From positions 1 through 64,000 of the forward strand of contig JARLHX010000009.1 of NCBI GenBank assembly GCA_031292035.1: a stretch of 64,000 bases of DNA, given 5' to 3'. Of the stretch, positions 16,436 through 24,605 are shown piece after piece. The DNA is from Negativicutes bacterium. Its GTDB lineage: Bacteria; Bacillota_C; Negativicutes; Sporomusales_B; JARLHX01. Position 1 is the stretch's first letter; the number at the start of each line of letters is the position of its first letter. The translations under genes and the position numbers were made by a program. The notes under the pieces are model-generated. The model was not told where the DNA came from and did no database searches. It saw only the letters and a list, made by a program, of their open reading frames with translations.

Positions 16436-17230
16436 GTGATTGATCTTGTTGAGACTCTGGCGAGGGTCAAGGAGATTGTTTTCAGCGTCGGAAAAATGCA
16501 AAAAGAGAATCTTGGCAGAAGCAACCTAAAGATTGAAGCCAAGTCCAGCAGCATTGACCTTGTTACCGAGATAGACAAAAAATCCGAGGAAGCTATTGTC
16601 GATTTTATCCGCCGACATTATCCTTCCCACGCCATTTTAGCGGAAGAATCGGGGCGTACTGCTGATGTTTCGGAGTACTTGTGGATCATTGATCCTATAG
16701 ACGGCACCACCAACTACGCGCAGGGGCTGCCGATCTTTGCCATTTCGGTTGCTCTCCAGTACCGGGAGGAGACGGTGTTGGGGGTGGTCTATTGCCCGGT
16801 TACTGAACAGCTCTTCACTGCCATCAGAGGGCAGGGAGCATATTTAAACGGCGAAAAAATTCATGTCTCAGGAAAGCAAAAGTTGATTGATTGCGTTCTT
16901 GCCACCGGATTTCCTTACGATATTGCGCAGAATCCGGCAAATAATATCGACTACTTTAGCGCTATCGTTCTGAAGGCGAGGGCTGTCCGCCGAATTGGCT
17001 CGGCTGCCTATGATGTCTGCTGTGTAGCGGCTGGTAAGTTTGACGGCTACTGGGAGCTCAAGGTCTCGCTGTGGGATGTTGCGGCTGCCATGTTGATGGT
17101 GGAGGAAGCAGGCGGGCAGATTATTCATTTTCGCCAGGATCGGGGCATTTCGATTATTGCCGGCAGCGCCACCATCTGCGAAATGGTCCACCGCGAAATA
17201 AAGATAGTGGACACAGCCGCCAAAGGTTAG
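16436..17230 (+). CDS. Inositol-monophosphatase-family phosphatase
   Basis: A 264-residue protein of the IMPase/FBPase superfamily. Motif 1, DPIDGTTNY (Asp86, Asp89), and the upstream AEESG bind magnesium; the C-terminal motif is WDVAAAMLMVEEAGG. The family hydrolyses inositol phosphate, fructose bisphosphate, adenosine bisphosphate or sugar-acid phosphates. The start is GTG 16436 after CAAGGAGGAG. It follows the uronate genes but has its own spacing, so a link to the pathway is uncertain. Confidence 0.88.
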   Translation: MIDLVETLARVKEIVFSVGKMQKENLGRSNLKIEAKSSSIDLVTEIDKKSEEAIVDFIRRHYPSHAILAEESGRTADVSEYLWIIDPIDGTTNYAQGLPIFAISVALQYREETVLGVVYCPVTEQLFTAIRGQGAYLNGEKIHVSGKQKLIDCVLATGFPYDIAQNPANNIDYFSAIVLKARAVRRIGSAAYDVCCVAAGKFDGYWELKVSLWDVAAAMLMVEEAGGQIIHFRQDRGISIIAGSATICEMVHREIKIVDTAAKG

Positions 17231-17296
17231 TCGGCAATGATTGCAGGCTAAGGGCGGTGTCATACATAGTCAATGATCATCCATGGCGTGAGTAAC

Positions 17297-17330
17297 AAAA
17301 AAGAGACGGGTGTATTCCCGCCTCTTTTAC
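17297..17330 (-). terminator. Terminator of the small leftward gene at 17350
   Basis: On the minus strand the stem AAAGAGGCGGG / CCCGTCTCTTT has one G-T pair and ends in TTTTTT. It may also slow transcription from the IMPase gene. Confidence 0.8.
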
Positions 17331-17349
17331 GTTTGTATGCAAATTGATT

Positions 17350-17541
17350 CTATTTGATGATTTTATTAAACGATTCGATAAACTCAACCAAGTTTGTTTC
17401 AAACATCTCGTAACCGGCCTGGCTATTATCTTCGTGTATTGGACGCATGGCAAAAACAAGCTTGTCTTTGTCCCGTGAGATTTCCAGCAGCCGATCGCCT
17501 TGCTCATTAACTAACGATATTTGCATTACTATTTTCGACAT
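17350..17541 (-). CDS. Small conserved-looking protein of unknown function
   Basis: A 63-residue, soluble, acidic protein beginning MSKIVMQISLVNEQGDRLLEI. There is no signal peptide, cysteine or known motif. ATG 17541 is chosen because GGAG lies 8 nt upstream; two in-frame starts three and two codons earlier are too close to it. A terminator follows, which supports a real transcript. I do not recognise the family. Confidence 0.55.
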   Translation of the reverse strand: MSKIVMQISLVNEQGDRLLEISRDKDKLVFAMRPIHEDNSQAGYEMFETNLVEFIESFNKIIK

Positions 17542-17899
17542 CTGCATCACTCCATTCGTGAATTAGTATCAACGAGAGTAGCTAAGGATAACTAATGTAG
17601 GACTGGCGGCTATATTTTGGAATACCAGGCTGTCAGCAGATATAGACATAAGTCATATATTTCTATGGATAACTTTGGCGATTTCTTTGTTTTTTCCTGC
17701 TGACGGACCCGATATTTTCCATTTTACTCTACAATTACCTACGGCAAGCCCAAAGTCTTGAATAGTTAAAATTACATGGTTAACTCAGCCGTGGTCTATT
17801 TTACAGGAAACGCCGGATGTCACGGTTTTGTCAAACTTTGCCTATATTATAGAAATAAAGCCAAAGATCGGTATCAATGTTATGAAAGGAGAGTTAGCC
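17542..17899. other. Divergent intergenic region
   Basis: About 360 bases between two outward-facing genes. Apart from the site at 17827-17835 and an AT-rich TATATTAT at 17843-17850 that may be part of the rightward promoter, I see no gene or RNA here. Confidence 0.5.
17827..17835 (+). promoter_or_regulatory. Spo0A-box-like site before the exported protein gene
   Basis: TTTGTCAAA fits the 0A-box consensus TTTGTCRAA and lies about 70 nt before the GTG start at 17900, next to a TATATTAT that may hold the -10. Confidence 0.3.
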
Positions 17900-18487
17900 G
17901 TGGGAAGGATTATGGCAGGGTTGTTAACCTTTATTTTCGCTGTCGCCTGGTGTCCGAACGCGTTGGCCTTCCAAAACGAGCATTCTTTCTGGAGACAGTG
18001 GCAGGAGCACGACGTAAGGCATGCTCATGACCGGATCTATGAGCATAGGGAAGGTCGTGGCGAACAAACTGTGGTCCATTATCGAGGTCATGATGAGAAT
18101 AGATGGTATGGAAATCATCGACTTTTAAATCTGAGGGTTTATTATTCGCCCAATGATAGACAGCGAGTGCATCATATCAGTTATGAGAATTACGATGGTG
18201 CGCGGTTTATGGAAACGATGCGGCGAGAGCATGGAAGGTATACCTATCGGCGGAGTTATCATGGGGAGCAATACTATTACTGGATTGGCAGGGAAACGAT
18301 TATCCGCGCCATTCTAAGGGATGACGGTTATGTTGCGACCAGCGTTTGGTACCGTCAGGAGGCAGAAAGAAGCGCATTGGAGCGCGGGGATGTGAGCGGG
18401 TCGGATGTTGATAATTATGGATACTATGACGAAATGCCGCCGGAAATAGCGGAAAGATATATTGCCGATGTCCGGCTTAGTGATTAA
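17900..18487 (+). CDS. Exported protein of unknown function, rich in Tyr, His and Arg
   Basis: A 195-residue protein. The signal peptide is about residues 1-23 (hydrophobic GLLTFIFAVAW, cleavage after ALA). The mature part is very polar with many Tyr, His, Arg and Glu and segments such as HRLLNLRVYYSPNDRQRV and EQYYYWIGRE. GTG 17900 is chosen because AAAGGAGAG is 8 nt upstream; an in-frame ATG at 17828 lacks a ribosome site. I do not recognise the family. A spore- or envelope-surface role is only a guess. Confidence 0.65.
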   Translation: MGRIMAGLLTFIFAVAWCPNALAFQNEHSFWRQWQEHDVRHAHDRIYEHREGRGEQTVVHYRGHDENRWYGNHRLLNLRVYYSPNDRQRVHHISYENYDGARFMETMRREHGRYTYRRSYHGEQYYYWIGRETIIRAILRDDGYVATSVWYRQEAERSALERGDVSGSDVDNYGYYDEMPPEIAERYIADVRLSD

Positions 18488-18501
18488 CAGCTCCTAAATC
18501 A

Positions 18502-18538
18502 CAAAAAAGAAGACCGTCTGGTGTGGTCTTCTTTTTTG
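18502..18538. terminator. Bidirectional terminator
   Basis: AAAAAAGAAGACC / GGTCTTCTTTTTT with a short loop gives T-runs on both strands, serving both converging genes (17900 rightward and 18560 leftward). Confidence 0.9.
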
Positions 18539-18559
18539 CTATCGGCAAGGCTGTGTAAT

Positions 18560-18973
18560 TTAACTGCCAACCAAGCGCTCGTTGGCTTTTTGGATCAGAA
18601 AGTCACGCCGGACAATGGCTCGTTCGTGCTGGCCATGACCAACCTCACCGCGATCGTCAAAGGCGGTAATGTCGAACAGAATATGGTTGCCGTCGACCGC
18701 TTTAACGATGGCTTTCACCTTGATCGTCATTCCTTGAAAGGTTGGGGCGTCATGGGTAAACTGCATTGCACGACCGACTGAAACAAGTCCTTCAGGCAAA
18801 AGAGGGTCGATGGTATCTGTAGCAGCTTTGATGATTAGCCCGACATAGGCTGGTGTCGCCAGTAGATTGCCAAGCATTCCGCCGCCATAGTTTTCGGCGG
18901 TGTCGGATTTCTCCACAGTTTTCCCAGTAATGGTGTACATCCCTGGCCTGATGATTTCGCTTACCGGAAACAT
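18560..18973 (-). CDS. FlK-like hotdog-fold thioesterase
   Basis: A 137-residue protein matching the fluoroacetyl-CoA thioesterase-like family. It has NLLATPAYVGLIIKAA, then SVGRAMQFTHDAPTFQGM and a C-terminal GHGQHERAIV. The Thr in ATPA and His in FTHDAP correspond to FlK catalytic positions; FlK's Glu does not align clearly. It probably hydrolyses a small acyl-CoA. AAGGAGGAG precedes the ATG. Confidence 0.8.
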   Translation of the reverse strand: MFPVSEIIRPGMYTITGKTVEKSDTAENYGGGMLGNLLATPAYVGLIIKAATDTIDPLLPEGLVSVGRAMQFTHDAPTFQGMTIKVKAIVKAVDGNHILFDITAFDDRGEVGHGQHERAIVRRDFLIQKANERLVGS

Positions 18974-19133
18974 ACTTCTCTCCTCCTTGCAAATTATTCT
19001 GAGTCCGAATGAGCCATAAGGATAAAGGGAATCTGCCGCTCCCGCAACTCATATTCCCACCTTCAATATAATATATATTCACTCAAAAGAAAATAATTTT
19101 CTGAATATTTAATTTATTTTTTTATAATAAAAA

Positions 19134-19202
19134 ATGCCTACTTGATCTCTTAACAAGGTAACAGCTCAAAGCAGTTGCCTTGTTAAGAGATCAAGTAGGC
19201 AT
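19134..19202 (-). terminator. Very long hairpin, probable terminator of the 19234 gene
   Basis: A 25-bp perfect inverted repeat (19134-19158 with 19178-19202), beginning ATGCCTACTTGATCTC, encloses 19 nt that themselves pair partly. On the minus strand it is followed by TTTTTTATTAT, so it could end the transcript of the gene at 19234-19581. The stem is far longer than usual terminators. Confidence 0.65.
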
Positions 19203-19233
19203 TAATGATGTGTGCCGGTGATTGGAGGACTAA

Positions 19234-19581
19234 CTAGCTCAGGATTTCCGAAAAATAAATAACAGTAACAATGTCATCCGGATCAACCGTTTTCCCGTCG
19301 ATTTTTTCAAAATAACTTAACAATTCGCTTACTGACTTAATCTCCGGGTTTTGGTGACCGAGATCATGGGTCGTCAAATCGGCGAATCGCTTAATATAAA
19401 CCTTATCAATAATAGCCAGATACAGCTTTTTCTTAGAAGCGAATTTCTTGCCAAAGGTAATCCACACCATGGAATTCTCAGGATAGGTATCTCTGATGTC
19501 GCCTAAGCGAACGGTACAGTTCTTTTTTCGGTTGATCAATAGTTCCTCATGATTCGGCCACTGGAAGTTAAGCGCAAACAT
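19234..19581 (-). CDS. Small protein, possibly ASCH/PUA-like fold
   Basis: A 115-residue, mixed alpha-beta protein. The order LLINRKKNCTVRLGD, VWITFGKK, LYLAIIDKVYIKRFADLT and DIVTVIYF recalls the beta-barrel ASCH/PUA-like RNA-binding families, which often pair a short 'KTVxxR' strand with later I-x-V strands. The match is by eye only. It is followed by the long hairpin, lies alone on the minus strand, and has AAGGAGAAG before the ATG. Confidence 0.5.
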   Translation of the reverse strand: MFALNFQWPNHEELLINRKKNCTVRLGDIRDTYPENSMVWITFGKKFASKKKLYLAIIDKVYIKRFADLTTHDLGHQNPEIKSVSELLSYFEKIDGKTVDPDDIVTVIYFSEILS

Positions 19582-19698
19582 AAATCTTCTCCTTCAGGCA
19601 ATATTTATAGTACTGCGGTTACCAATATTATATGATATTTCAGCTGTTTTATCAAAGCAGGAAAGAAAAAATCTTTTGGCAATAGCCAGGCAACAAAT

Positions 19699-19729
19699 AA
19701 AAAAAGGACCTAAAAGCTAGGTCCTTTTC
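19699..19729 (-). terminator. Terminator of the leftward secretin operon
   Basis: On the minus strand AAAAGGACCTA / TAGGTCCTTTT is followed by more T residues, six bases beyond the secretin stop. Confidence 0.88.
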
Positions 19730-19734
19730 GGCGT

Positions 19735-20961
19735 TCATTTATTTATGCCGCCGTCTTTAACAATTCGGGCTGTCAGAAAAATGACGACCTCATTTTCATC
19801 GCTAGAGTTAACGACGCTTTGAAACAGTTTGCCAAGTACCGGTAGCTCCGACAAAAAGGGCACCGCATTCTTGGTGTAGGAATCATTTTTTCCAATCAGA
19901 CCACCAATGATCATGGTCTCGCCGTCTCTAACACGGACATTGGTATCTGCCGAACGGGTGGTGATACGGTAGGCGCCTAACGAGGACACCAGGGTCGGGG
20001 TACTGACCTCGGTGTGGACGGTGGCGGTGATCAGACCGTCGGCGTTGATCCGCGGAGTATATTGCAGCTTGATGCCAGCGTCGACATAGGTAATGGTGGT
20101 CGACGTCACCCCGCCTGTCGTGGTTTGGGTGGAAATCGGGATGCGGTCACCGATCAGGATGCTGGCTTCCTTGCCGTTGATGGTGGTGACGTTGGGTTTG
20201 GCGAGGATCTTAGCATCACCCTTGGAGACCAGCGCGCTCAGAGTGGCCTGGAAGCTAAATTGGTAGGGCTGACCGCTGGCACTGCGGCCAAAACGGATGG
20301 CTCCCGGGTAGGTACTGTTTGTCGTTGTTGAGGTAGTAGTGGTTGTTGTCGTTGTTGAGGCGGAACTGTCAGGGATAGACGACCACGCCCAGTCAAAGCC
20401 AAGCGCGTTGGAAGCGGTTTTGGTGATGGACACTACCTGGGCTTCCAGAGAGATTTGCTGATAGGGGATATCCAGCTCGGCCAGTGTGCTGGTCAATTGT
20501 TCCAGCTCGGACGGCGTGCCGTTGAAGACAATAGAATTGGTAGCCTGGTCGACGTTGAGGCGGTCGCCGGGGACGATCGCGGCCAGAGATTTTTTGACGT
20601 CGTCGGCCTTGGCGTAGTTGATTTTGATTACCTGAATGGTGCCGAAATTTTTGGTGAGTTTTTCTGAAGTGGCGACAACGATGACGCTGCCGATTTTCTG
20701 ATAGCTTAGCCCTTTGGCCTTGGTAACAAGGTCAAGGGCGGTGTCAAAAGGGATGCCGTTGAATTGGATGGTCACTTTCCCGGTGACCGAATCGTCGGCA
20801 ATGATGTTGACGCCACCGACACTGGCCAGCGCAGTCAGCACATCACGGACATCGGTGTTGACGACATTCATGTTGACTGGGTTTCCAGCGGCAGAAACCT
20901 GGCTGATGGTTAAGCATACCAATAAACAAGCCGATAGTATGTATTTCTTAATAGTCGGCAT
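19735..20961 (-). CDS. pilQ: Type IV pilus secretin (PilQ-like), short form
   Basis: A 408-residue outer-membrane channel subunit. The signal peptide is about 1-25 (ending VSAAG). An STN/N0-type domain follows (about 30-95, DVRDVLTALASVGGVNIIADD), then an N1 domain (about 110-170). The secretin core is about 175-405, with SRASA-like KILAKPNVTTING, GDRIPI and VPFLSELPVLGKLF. It contains a run of about 15 residues that is almost all Thr/Ser (near 205-220). It is shorter than classical PilQ. Its presence implies an outer membrane. It is co-transcribed with the PilP-like gene upstream. Confidence 0.88.
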   Translation of the reverse strand: MPTIKKYILSACLLVCLTISQVSAAGNPVNMNVVNTDVRDVLTALASVGGVNIIADDSVTGKVTIQFNGIPFDTALDLVTKAKGLSYQKIGSVIVVATSEKLTKNFGTIQVIKINYAKADDVKKSLAAIVPGDRLNVDQATNSIVFNGTPSELEQLTSTLAELDIPYQQISLEAQVVSITKTASNALGFDWAWSSIPDSSASTTTTTTTTSTTTNSTYPGAIRFGRSASGQPYQFSFQATLSALVSKGDAKILAKPNVTTINGKEASILIGDRIPISTQTTTGGVTSTTITYVDAGIKLQYTPRINADGLITATVHTEVSTPTLVSSLGAYRITTRSADTNVRVRDGETMIIGGLIGKNDSYTKNAVPFLSELPVLGKLFQSVVNSSDENEVVIFLTARIVKDGGINK

Positions 20962-20965
20962 CAAG

Positions 20966-21475
20966 TCACCTTCCTATGCTGACGACGATCGTTCCGTTCG
21001 GGCCCCGCAGCGTAACTGAATTCTGGTTGATAGCGCTAATCTGATACGGGCCGACAAAATCGCCTTTTTGATAGGAACGGCTGTCTGCACCATACTGCAG
21101 GATGGCGGACTTACTGTTGCCGGCAACGATTACACCGGTGAGCACAGGCGGGACTTCTTTGGGGCGGATGATGACCGGGGCTGTCGGCGTTGCCGGTGCG
21201 CTCCAGTTAGTCGTATCCACCGCAGCTTTAGGTAAAAATTCGGCGGGAATGGCGAAGGGATCGCGGGCCGGTAAATCAGGCTGATACTGGGTAAAGGACG
21301 ATTTCGCCGGAAAAGCGCCATTGTCGGCAGGAGGCGGCGAATCCGCAGGCGCCAAAGAGACATGAGGCATGTTATAGTACATGCCGCTGGCCAGAACCAG
21401 GGCGGTCAAAACAGTCAGCAAGCTCCGACGGGACTGCCCTTTTCTTTTATTACGCCTAAACGCTCTGCTTCGCAT
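20966..21475 (-). CDS. PilP/GspC-like pilus assembly protein
   Basis: A 169-residue protein with a basic N-terminus, one membrane helix (about 19-37), a Pro/Ala-rich linker, and a small beta domain (about 105-168: PPVLTGVIVAGNSKSAILQ, YQKGDFVGPYQISAINQNSVTL). That domain matches the homology region of GspC/PilP proteins that contact the secretin. It lies 4 nt before the secretin gene, and AAAGGGG precedes the start. PilP orthology is inferred. Confidence 0.75.
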   Translation of the reverse strand: MRSRAFRRNKRKGQSRRSLLTVLTALVLASGMYYNMPHVSLAPADSPPPADNGAFPAKSSFTQYQPDLPARDPFAIPAEFLPKAAVDTTNWSAPATPTAPVIIRPKEVPPVLTGVIVAGNSKSAILQYGADSRSYQKGDFVGPYQISAINQNSVTLRGPNGTIVVSIGR

Positions 21476-21833
21476 TCCATGATCCCCTTTAGACTTTGAT
21501 TATTCAACACAATATATTGTATATTTCGACACAACCCGCAATAATCCTGTCCGCATTTAGATGAATTATAAATTATATATAAAGTTTACAAATTCCTTGA
21601 AAAAGGCTGAATAAATTTTTTAAATTCTTGTTAGGTTCGCAGAATTATTCGCTTAATCTATCTTTAGTTGCAGGAAGTTGTCGAAAAAACATCGAATTAA
21701 GAGGCTTGTATATGTTATTTCGCGAACCAAGCTAAATACGGCTAAATTAAGGCGCATGTTGGAGAAAACTGGATTTAAGTTTGCCATAATGTAATTTGTT
21801 GCCGATAGTCGGTTTTTATACTAAGGGGTGTAA
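21476..21833. promoter_or_regulatory. Divergent control region of the type IV pilus locus
   Basis: About 360 AT-rich bases between the leftward PilP-like/secretin pair and rightward pilB. It contains two Spo0A-box-like sequences that are each one base off the 9-mer: TTCGACACA (21525-21533) and GTTGTCGAA (21677-21685). No open reading frame of interest is present. Confidence 0.35.
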
Positions 21834-23507
21834 ATGGTGAAAAGCCGCAAGCGGTTGGGAGCCCTTTTGCGCGAGGCTGGCCTGTTAACGCAGGAGCAAT
21901 TGGACAAAGCCCTGAGTGTCCAGAAAAATACCGGCGAGCGTTTGGGAAAAACCTTGATCAACCTTGGTTATGTCACCGAGGAAAGCATGATTGAAGCGCT
22001 TGAGTTTCAACTAGGCATTCCGCATGTCGACCTAAACAGCATGACGATAACCCGTGAAATTATAACAATCATTCCAGCCGCCTTGGCGGAACGCTATCAG
22101 GTTGTGCCACTGCGCAAAGAGGGCAAACGCCTGACGGTTGCGATGGTCGACCCGACTAACTTTTATGCTATCGATGACATCCGTATGGTGACCGGCCTGG
22201 AGATTGAACCGGTAATCGCCGCCGAACGGGATATTGTCCGAACCATCAGTCAGATGTACGGGGTGCGGGAGGCTGTTGAAAAAGCGGCAAGCCGGATCCG
22301 CCAGGACGAAAGCCCGTTGGCGGAAATTCAGACCAATGACGACGCCCCAGCTGTCAGCATCGTCAATTCCCTTATCAACCAGGCCATCAAGGAACGGGCT
22401 AGCGATATACATATCGAACCCCAGGACAAGGCAGTGCGGGTGCGGTTCCGGATAGATGGCGTGCTCAGGGAGATCGTCACCTTTCCTCGTCATACCCACC
22501 CGGCAATCATTTCCCGGGTGAAGATAATGAGCGAGATGGATATCGCCGAAAAGCGCCTGCCCCAGGACGGCCGGATCAAAGTCATCGAAGGCGGGCGCGA
22601 GATCGATATCCGGGTGTCGAGTCTGCCAACCATCCTCGGCGAAAAGGTCGTACTGCGGATTCTTGATAAAAGCGCGGTTATTTTAGATATCAAAGGATTG
22701 GGGTTTTCAGCCGAAAATCTGACCAAGTACCAGAAGGTTTTCAACCAGTCCTATGGCATGATTCTGGTGACCGGTCCAACCGGTTCAGGAAAGACGACAA
22801 CACTGTATTCGACCTTGACCCTGCTCAACGCCCCAGGCCAGAACATTATTACTGTGGAAGATCCGGTGGAATATCGGCTGGACGGCGTCAACCAGGTGCA
22901 AGTCAACTATAAGGCAGGCCTTACGTTTGCTAATGGTCTTCGTTCCATTCTCCGCCAGGATCCCAATATCGTGATGGTGGGTGAGATCCGGGACGGCGAG
23001 ACCGCCGATATTGCCATTCGGGCTGCCCTGACTGGCCATTTGGTGCTGAGTACCCTGCATACCAATGACGCGGTTGGAGCCATGACAAGGCTTATTGATA
23101 TGGGGATTGAGCCCTTTTTAGTTGCATCCTCGGTTCTCGGGGTGATGGCCCAGCGTCTGGTCCGGCTGATCTGTCCCGAGTGCAAACAGCAGTTTACCCC
23201 CGCTCCCGACTCGCCGGAGCGCCTCTTCTTAGGCAGCGCGGCCAGAGAGGATATTGTATTGTACCGGGGAACAGGCTGTCGGCGTTGCGCCCAGACCGGG
23301 TATCGGGGCCGGATGGCCATCCATGAGGTCATGCCGCTTACGCCGGAACTTCGGGAGCTGATCAATCGGCGTGCATCCAGTGCTCAGCTGGCCGAAGTCG
23401 CCAACCGGCAAGGGATGCGCACCATGCGCGAGGACGGCGTTCAAAAGGCGCTGGCCGGGCTGACCACCGTCGAAGAGATTATGAGGGTGGCCTATAGTGA
23501 GGTATAA
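21834..23507 (+). CDS. pilB: Type IV pilus extension ATPase PilB/GspE
   Basis: A 557-residue cytoplasmic hexameric motor that drives pilin polymerisation. The N-terminal GspE-type domain (about 1-150) begins RLGALLREAGLLTQEQLDKA. Walker A GPTGSGKTT includes Lys320, followed by Asp box (VEDPVEYRLDG), Walker B (IVMVGEIRDGETAD) and a His box. A C-terminal zinc tetracysteine (CPEC and CRRC) separates it from PilT. It is first gene of a nine-gene rightward run. Confidence 0.95.
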   Translation: MVKSRKRLGALLREAGLLTQEQLDKALSVQKNTGERLGKTLINLGYVTEESMIEALEFQLGIPHVDLNSMTITREIITIIPAALAERYQVVPLRKEGKRLTVAMVDPTNFYAIDDIRMVTGLEIEPVIAAERDIVRTISQMYGVREAVEKAASRIRQDESPLAEIQTNDDAPAVSIVNSLINQAIKERASDIHIEPQDKAVRVRFRIDGVLREIVTFPRHTHPAIISRVKIMSEMDIAEKRLPQDGRIKVIEGGREIDIRVSSLPTILGEKVVLRILDKSAVILDIKGLGFSAENLTKYQKVFNQSYGMILVTGPTGSGKTTTLYSTLTLLNAPGQNIITVEDPVEYRLDGVNQVQVNYKAGLTFANGLRSILRQDPNIVMVGEIRDGETADIAIRAALTGHLVLSTLHTNDAVGAMTRLIDMGIEPFLVASSVLGVMAQRLVRLICPECKQQFTPAPDSPERLFLGSAAREDIVLYRGTGCRRCAQTGYRGRMAIHEVMPLTPELRELINRRASSAQLAEVANRQGMRTMREDGVQKALAGLTTVEEIMRVAYSEV

Positions 23508-23520
23508 CGGGGGATCTGAC

Positions 23521-24573
23521 ATGGAGGCTTTACTGCACGACGCCCTCGCACGCGGCGCATCTGATGTGCATATTACTGTAGGCATTCCGCCGGTGCTGAG
23601 GATTAACGGACGATTGGTCAGTACTGAGCGGGCACCGCTCACACCGAAAGATACCGCCGAGTTGCTGGAGGCGATTACTACCGCCGAGCAGCGTGAGCTT
23701 TTTTCTCATCAGGGCGAACTCGATTTTTCCCACGCTATTCACGGGTTCAGCCGATTTCGGGTTAACGCTTTTCGCCAGCGAGGTTCGATCGCCATCGCCG
23801 TGCGGCTGGTGGCTGAGCAGGTGCCGACTCTTGAGGATTTTGGCTATCCGGAAATATTCAAGATACTGGCTCGTAAACCCCGCGGCTTGGTGCTGGTCAC
23901 CGGCCCCACCGGCAGCGGCAAGTCGACAACGCTGGCAGCCATGATCAACCTGATCAACAGTGAACGTACCTGTCATATCATTACTCTGGAGGATCCTATC
24001 GAGTACCTCCATAAACATAAAAAGAGCATTGTCAACCAACGCGAGATCAACGCAGATACCAAATCTTTCACCACGGCGCTGCGATCAGCCCTGCGGGAAG
24101 ATCCGGACGTCATCCTGGTGGGGGAGATGCGGGACCCGGAAACCATTGCTACAGCTATTACCGCTGCCGAAACCGGTCACCTGGTCTTTGCGACGCTGCA
24201 CACCAATGACGCCGCCCAGACCATCGACCGGATCATCGACGGGTTTCCGCCCCATCAACAGCAGCAGATTCGTATTCAGCTCTCGCTCACCCTGCAGGGG
24301 ATTATCGCCCAGCAACTGCTGCCGCGGGCCGACGGCTCGGGCCGGGTGGCGGCCCTGGAAATCCTGATTGTCACCCCGGCGGTGCGCAACATCATTCGTG
24401 AGGGAAAGACCCATCAGATCATTTCAGTCATCCAGACCGGCGGAAAAGCCGGCATGCAGGCCATGGACATGTCGCTAAGGGATATGTGTCGACAGGGCAC
24501 CATTACCCAGGAGGAAGCCCTGACCCGGGCCAGCGACCCCGATACCTTCACCAGGCTGGTCAACGGATCTTGA
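23521..24573 (+). CDS. pilT: Twitching motility retraction ATPase
   Basis: A 350-residue PilT-type ATPase. It begins MEALLHDALARGASDVHITVG. Walker A GPTGSGKSTT has Lys134; EDPIEYLH and the Walker B GEMRDPETIATAITAAETGH follow. The PilT AIRNLIRE-like motif appears as AVRNIIREGK. It drives pilus disassembly and twitching. ATG 23521 has GGGGGATC upstream; an earlier in-frame start overlaps pilB. Confidence 0.95.
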   Translation: MEALLHDALARGASDVHITVGIPPVLRINGRLVSTERAPLTPKDTAELLEAITTAEQRELFSHQGELDFSHAIHGFSRFRVNAFRQRGSIAIAVRLVAEQVPTLEDFGYPEIFKILARKPRGLVLVTGPTGSGKSTTLAAMINLINSERTCHIITLEDPIEYLHKHKKSIVNQREINADTKSFTTALRSALREDPDVILVGEMRDPETIATAITAAETGHLVFATLHTNDAAQTIDRIIDGFPPHQQQQIRIQLSLTLQGIIAQQLLPRADGSGRVAALEILIVTPAVRNIIREGKTHQIISVIQTGGKAGMQAMDMSLRDMCRQGTITQEEALTRASDPDTFTRLVNGS

Positions 24574-24605
24574 AGCAGTTTACCTTTTGACAGGAGTGGG
24601 CGCAA

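Noticed and set aside
17531..17537. TGTCGAA core (Spo0A-like) near the start of the 63-residue gene
   Set aside because: It is inside the coding sequence and only a 7-mer; several are expected by chance in 64 kb.
18521..18781. Rightward open frame opposite the FlK-like thioesterase
   Set aside because: It is antisense to a clear hotdog-fold gene, starts inside a terminator and has no ribosome site.
19134..19202. CRISPR repeat or attenuator
   Set aside because: Only one inverted pair exists, with no direct repeats or spacers, and it lies after a stop codon rather than in a leader.
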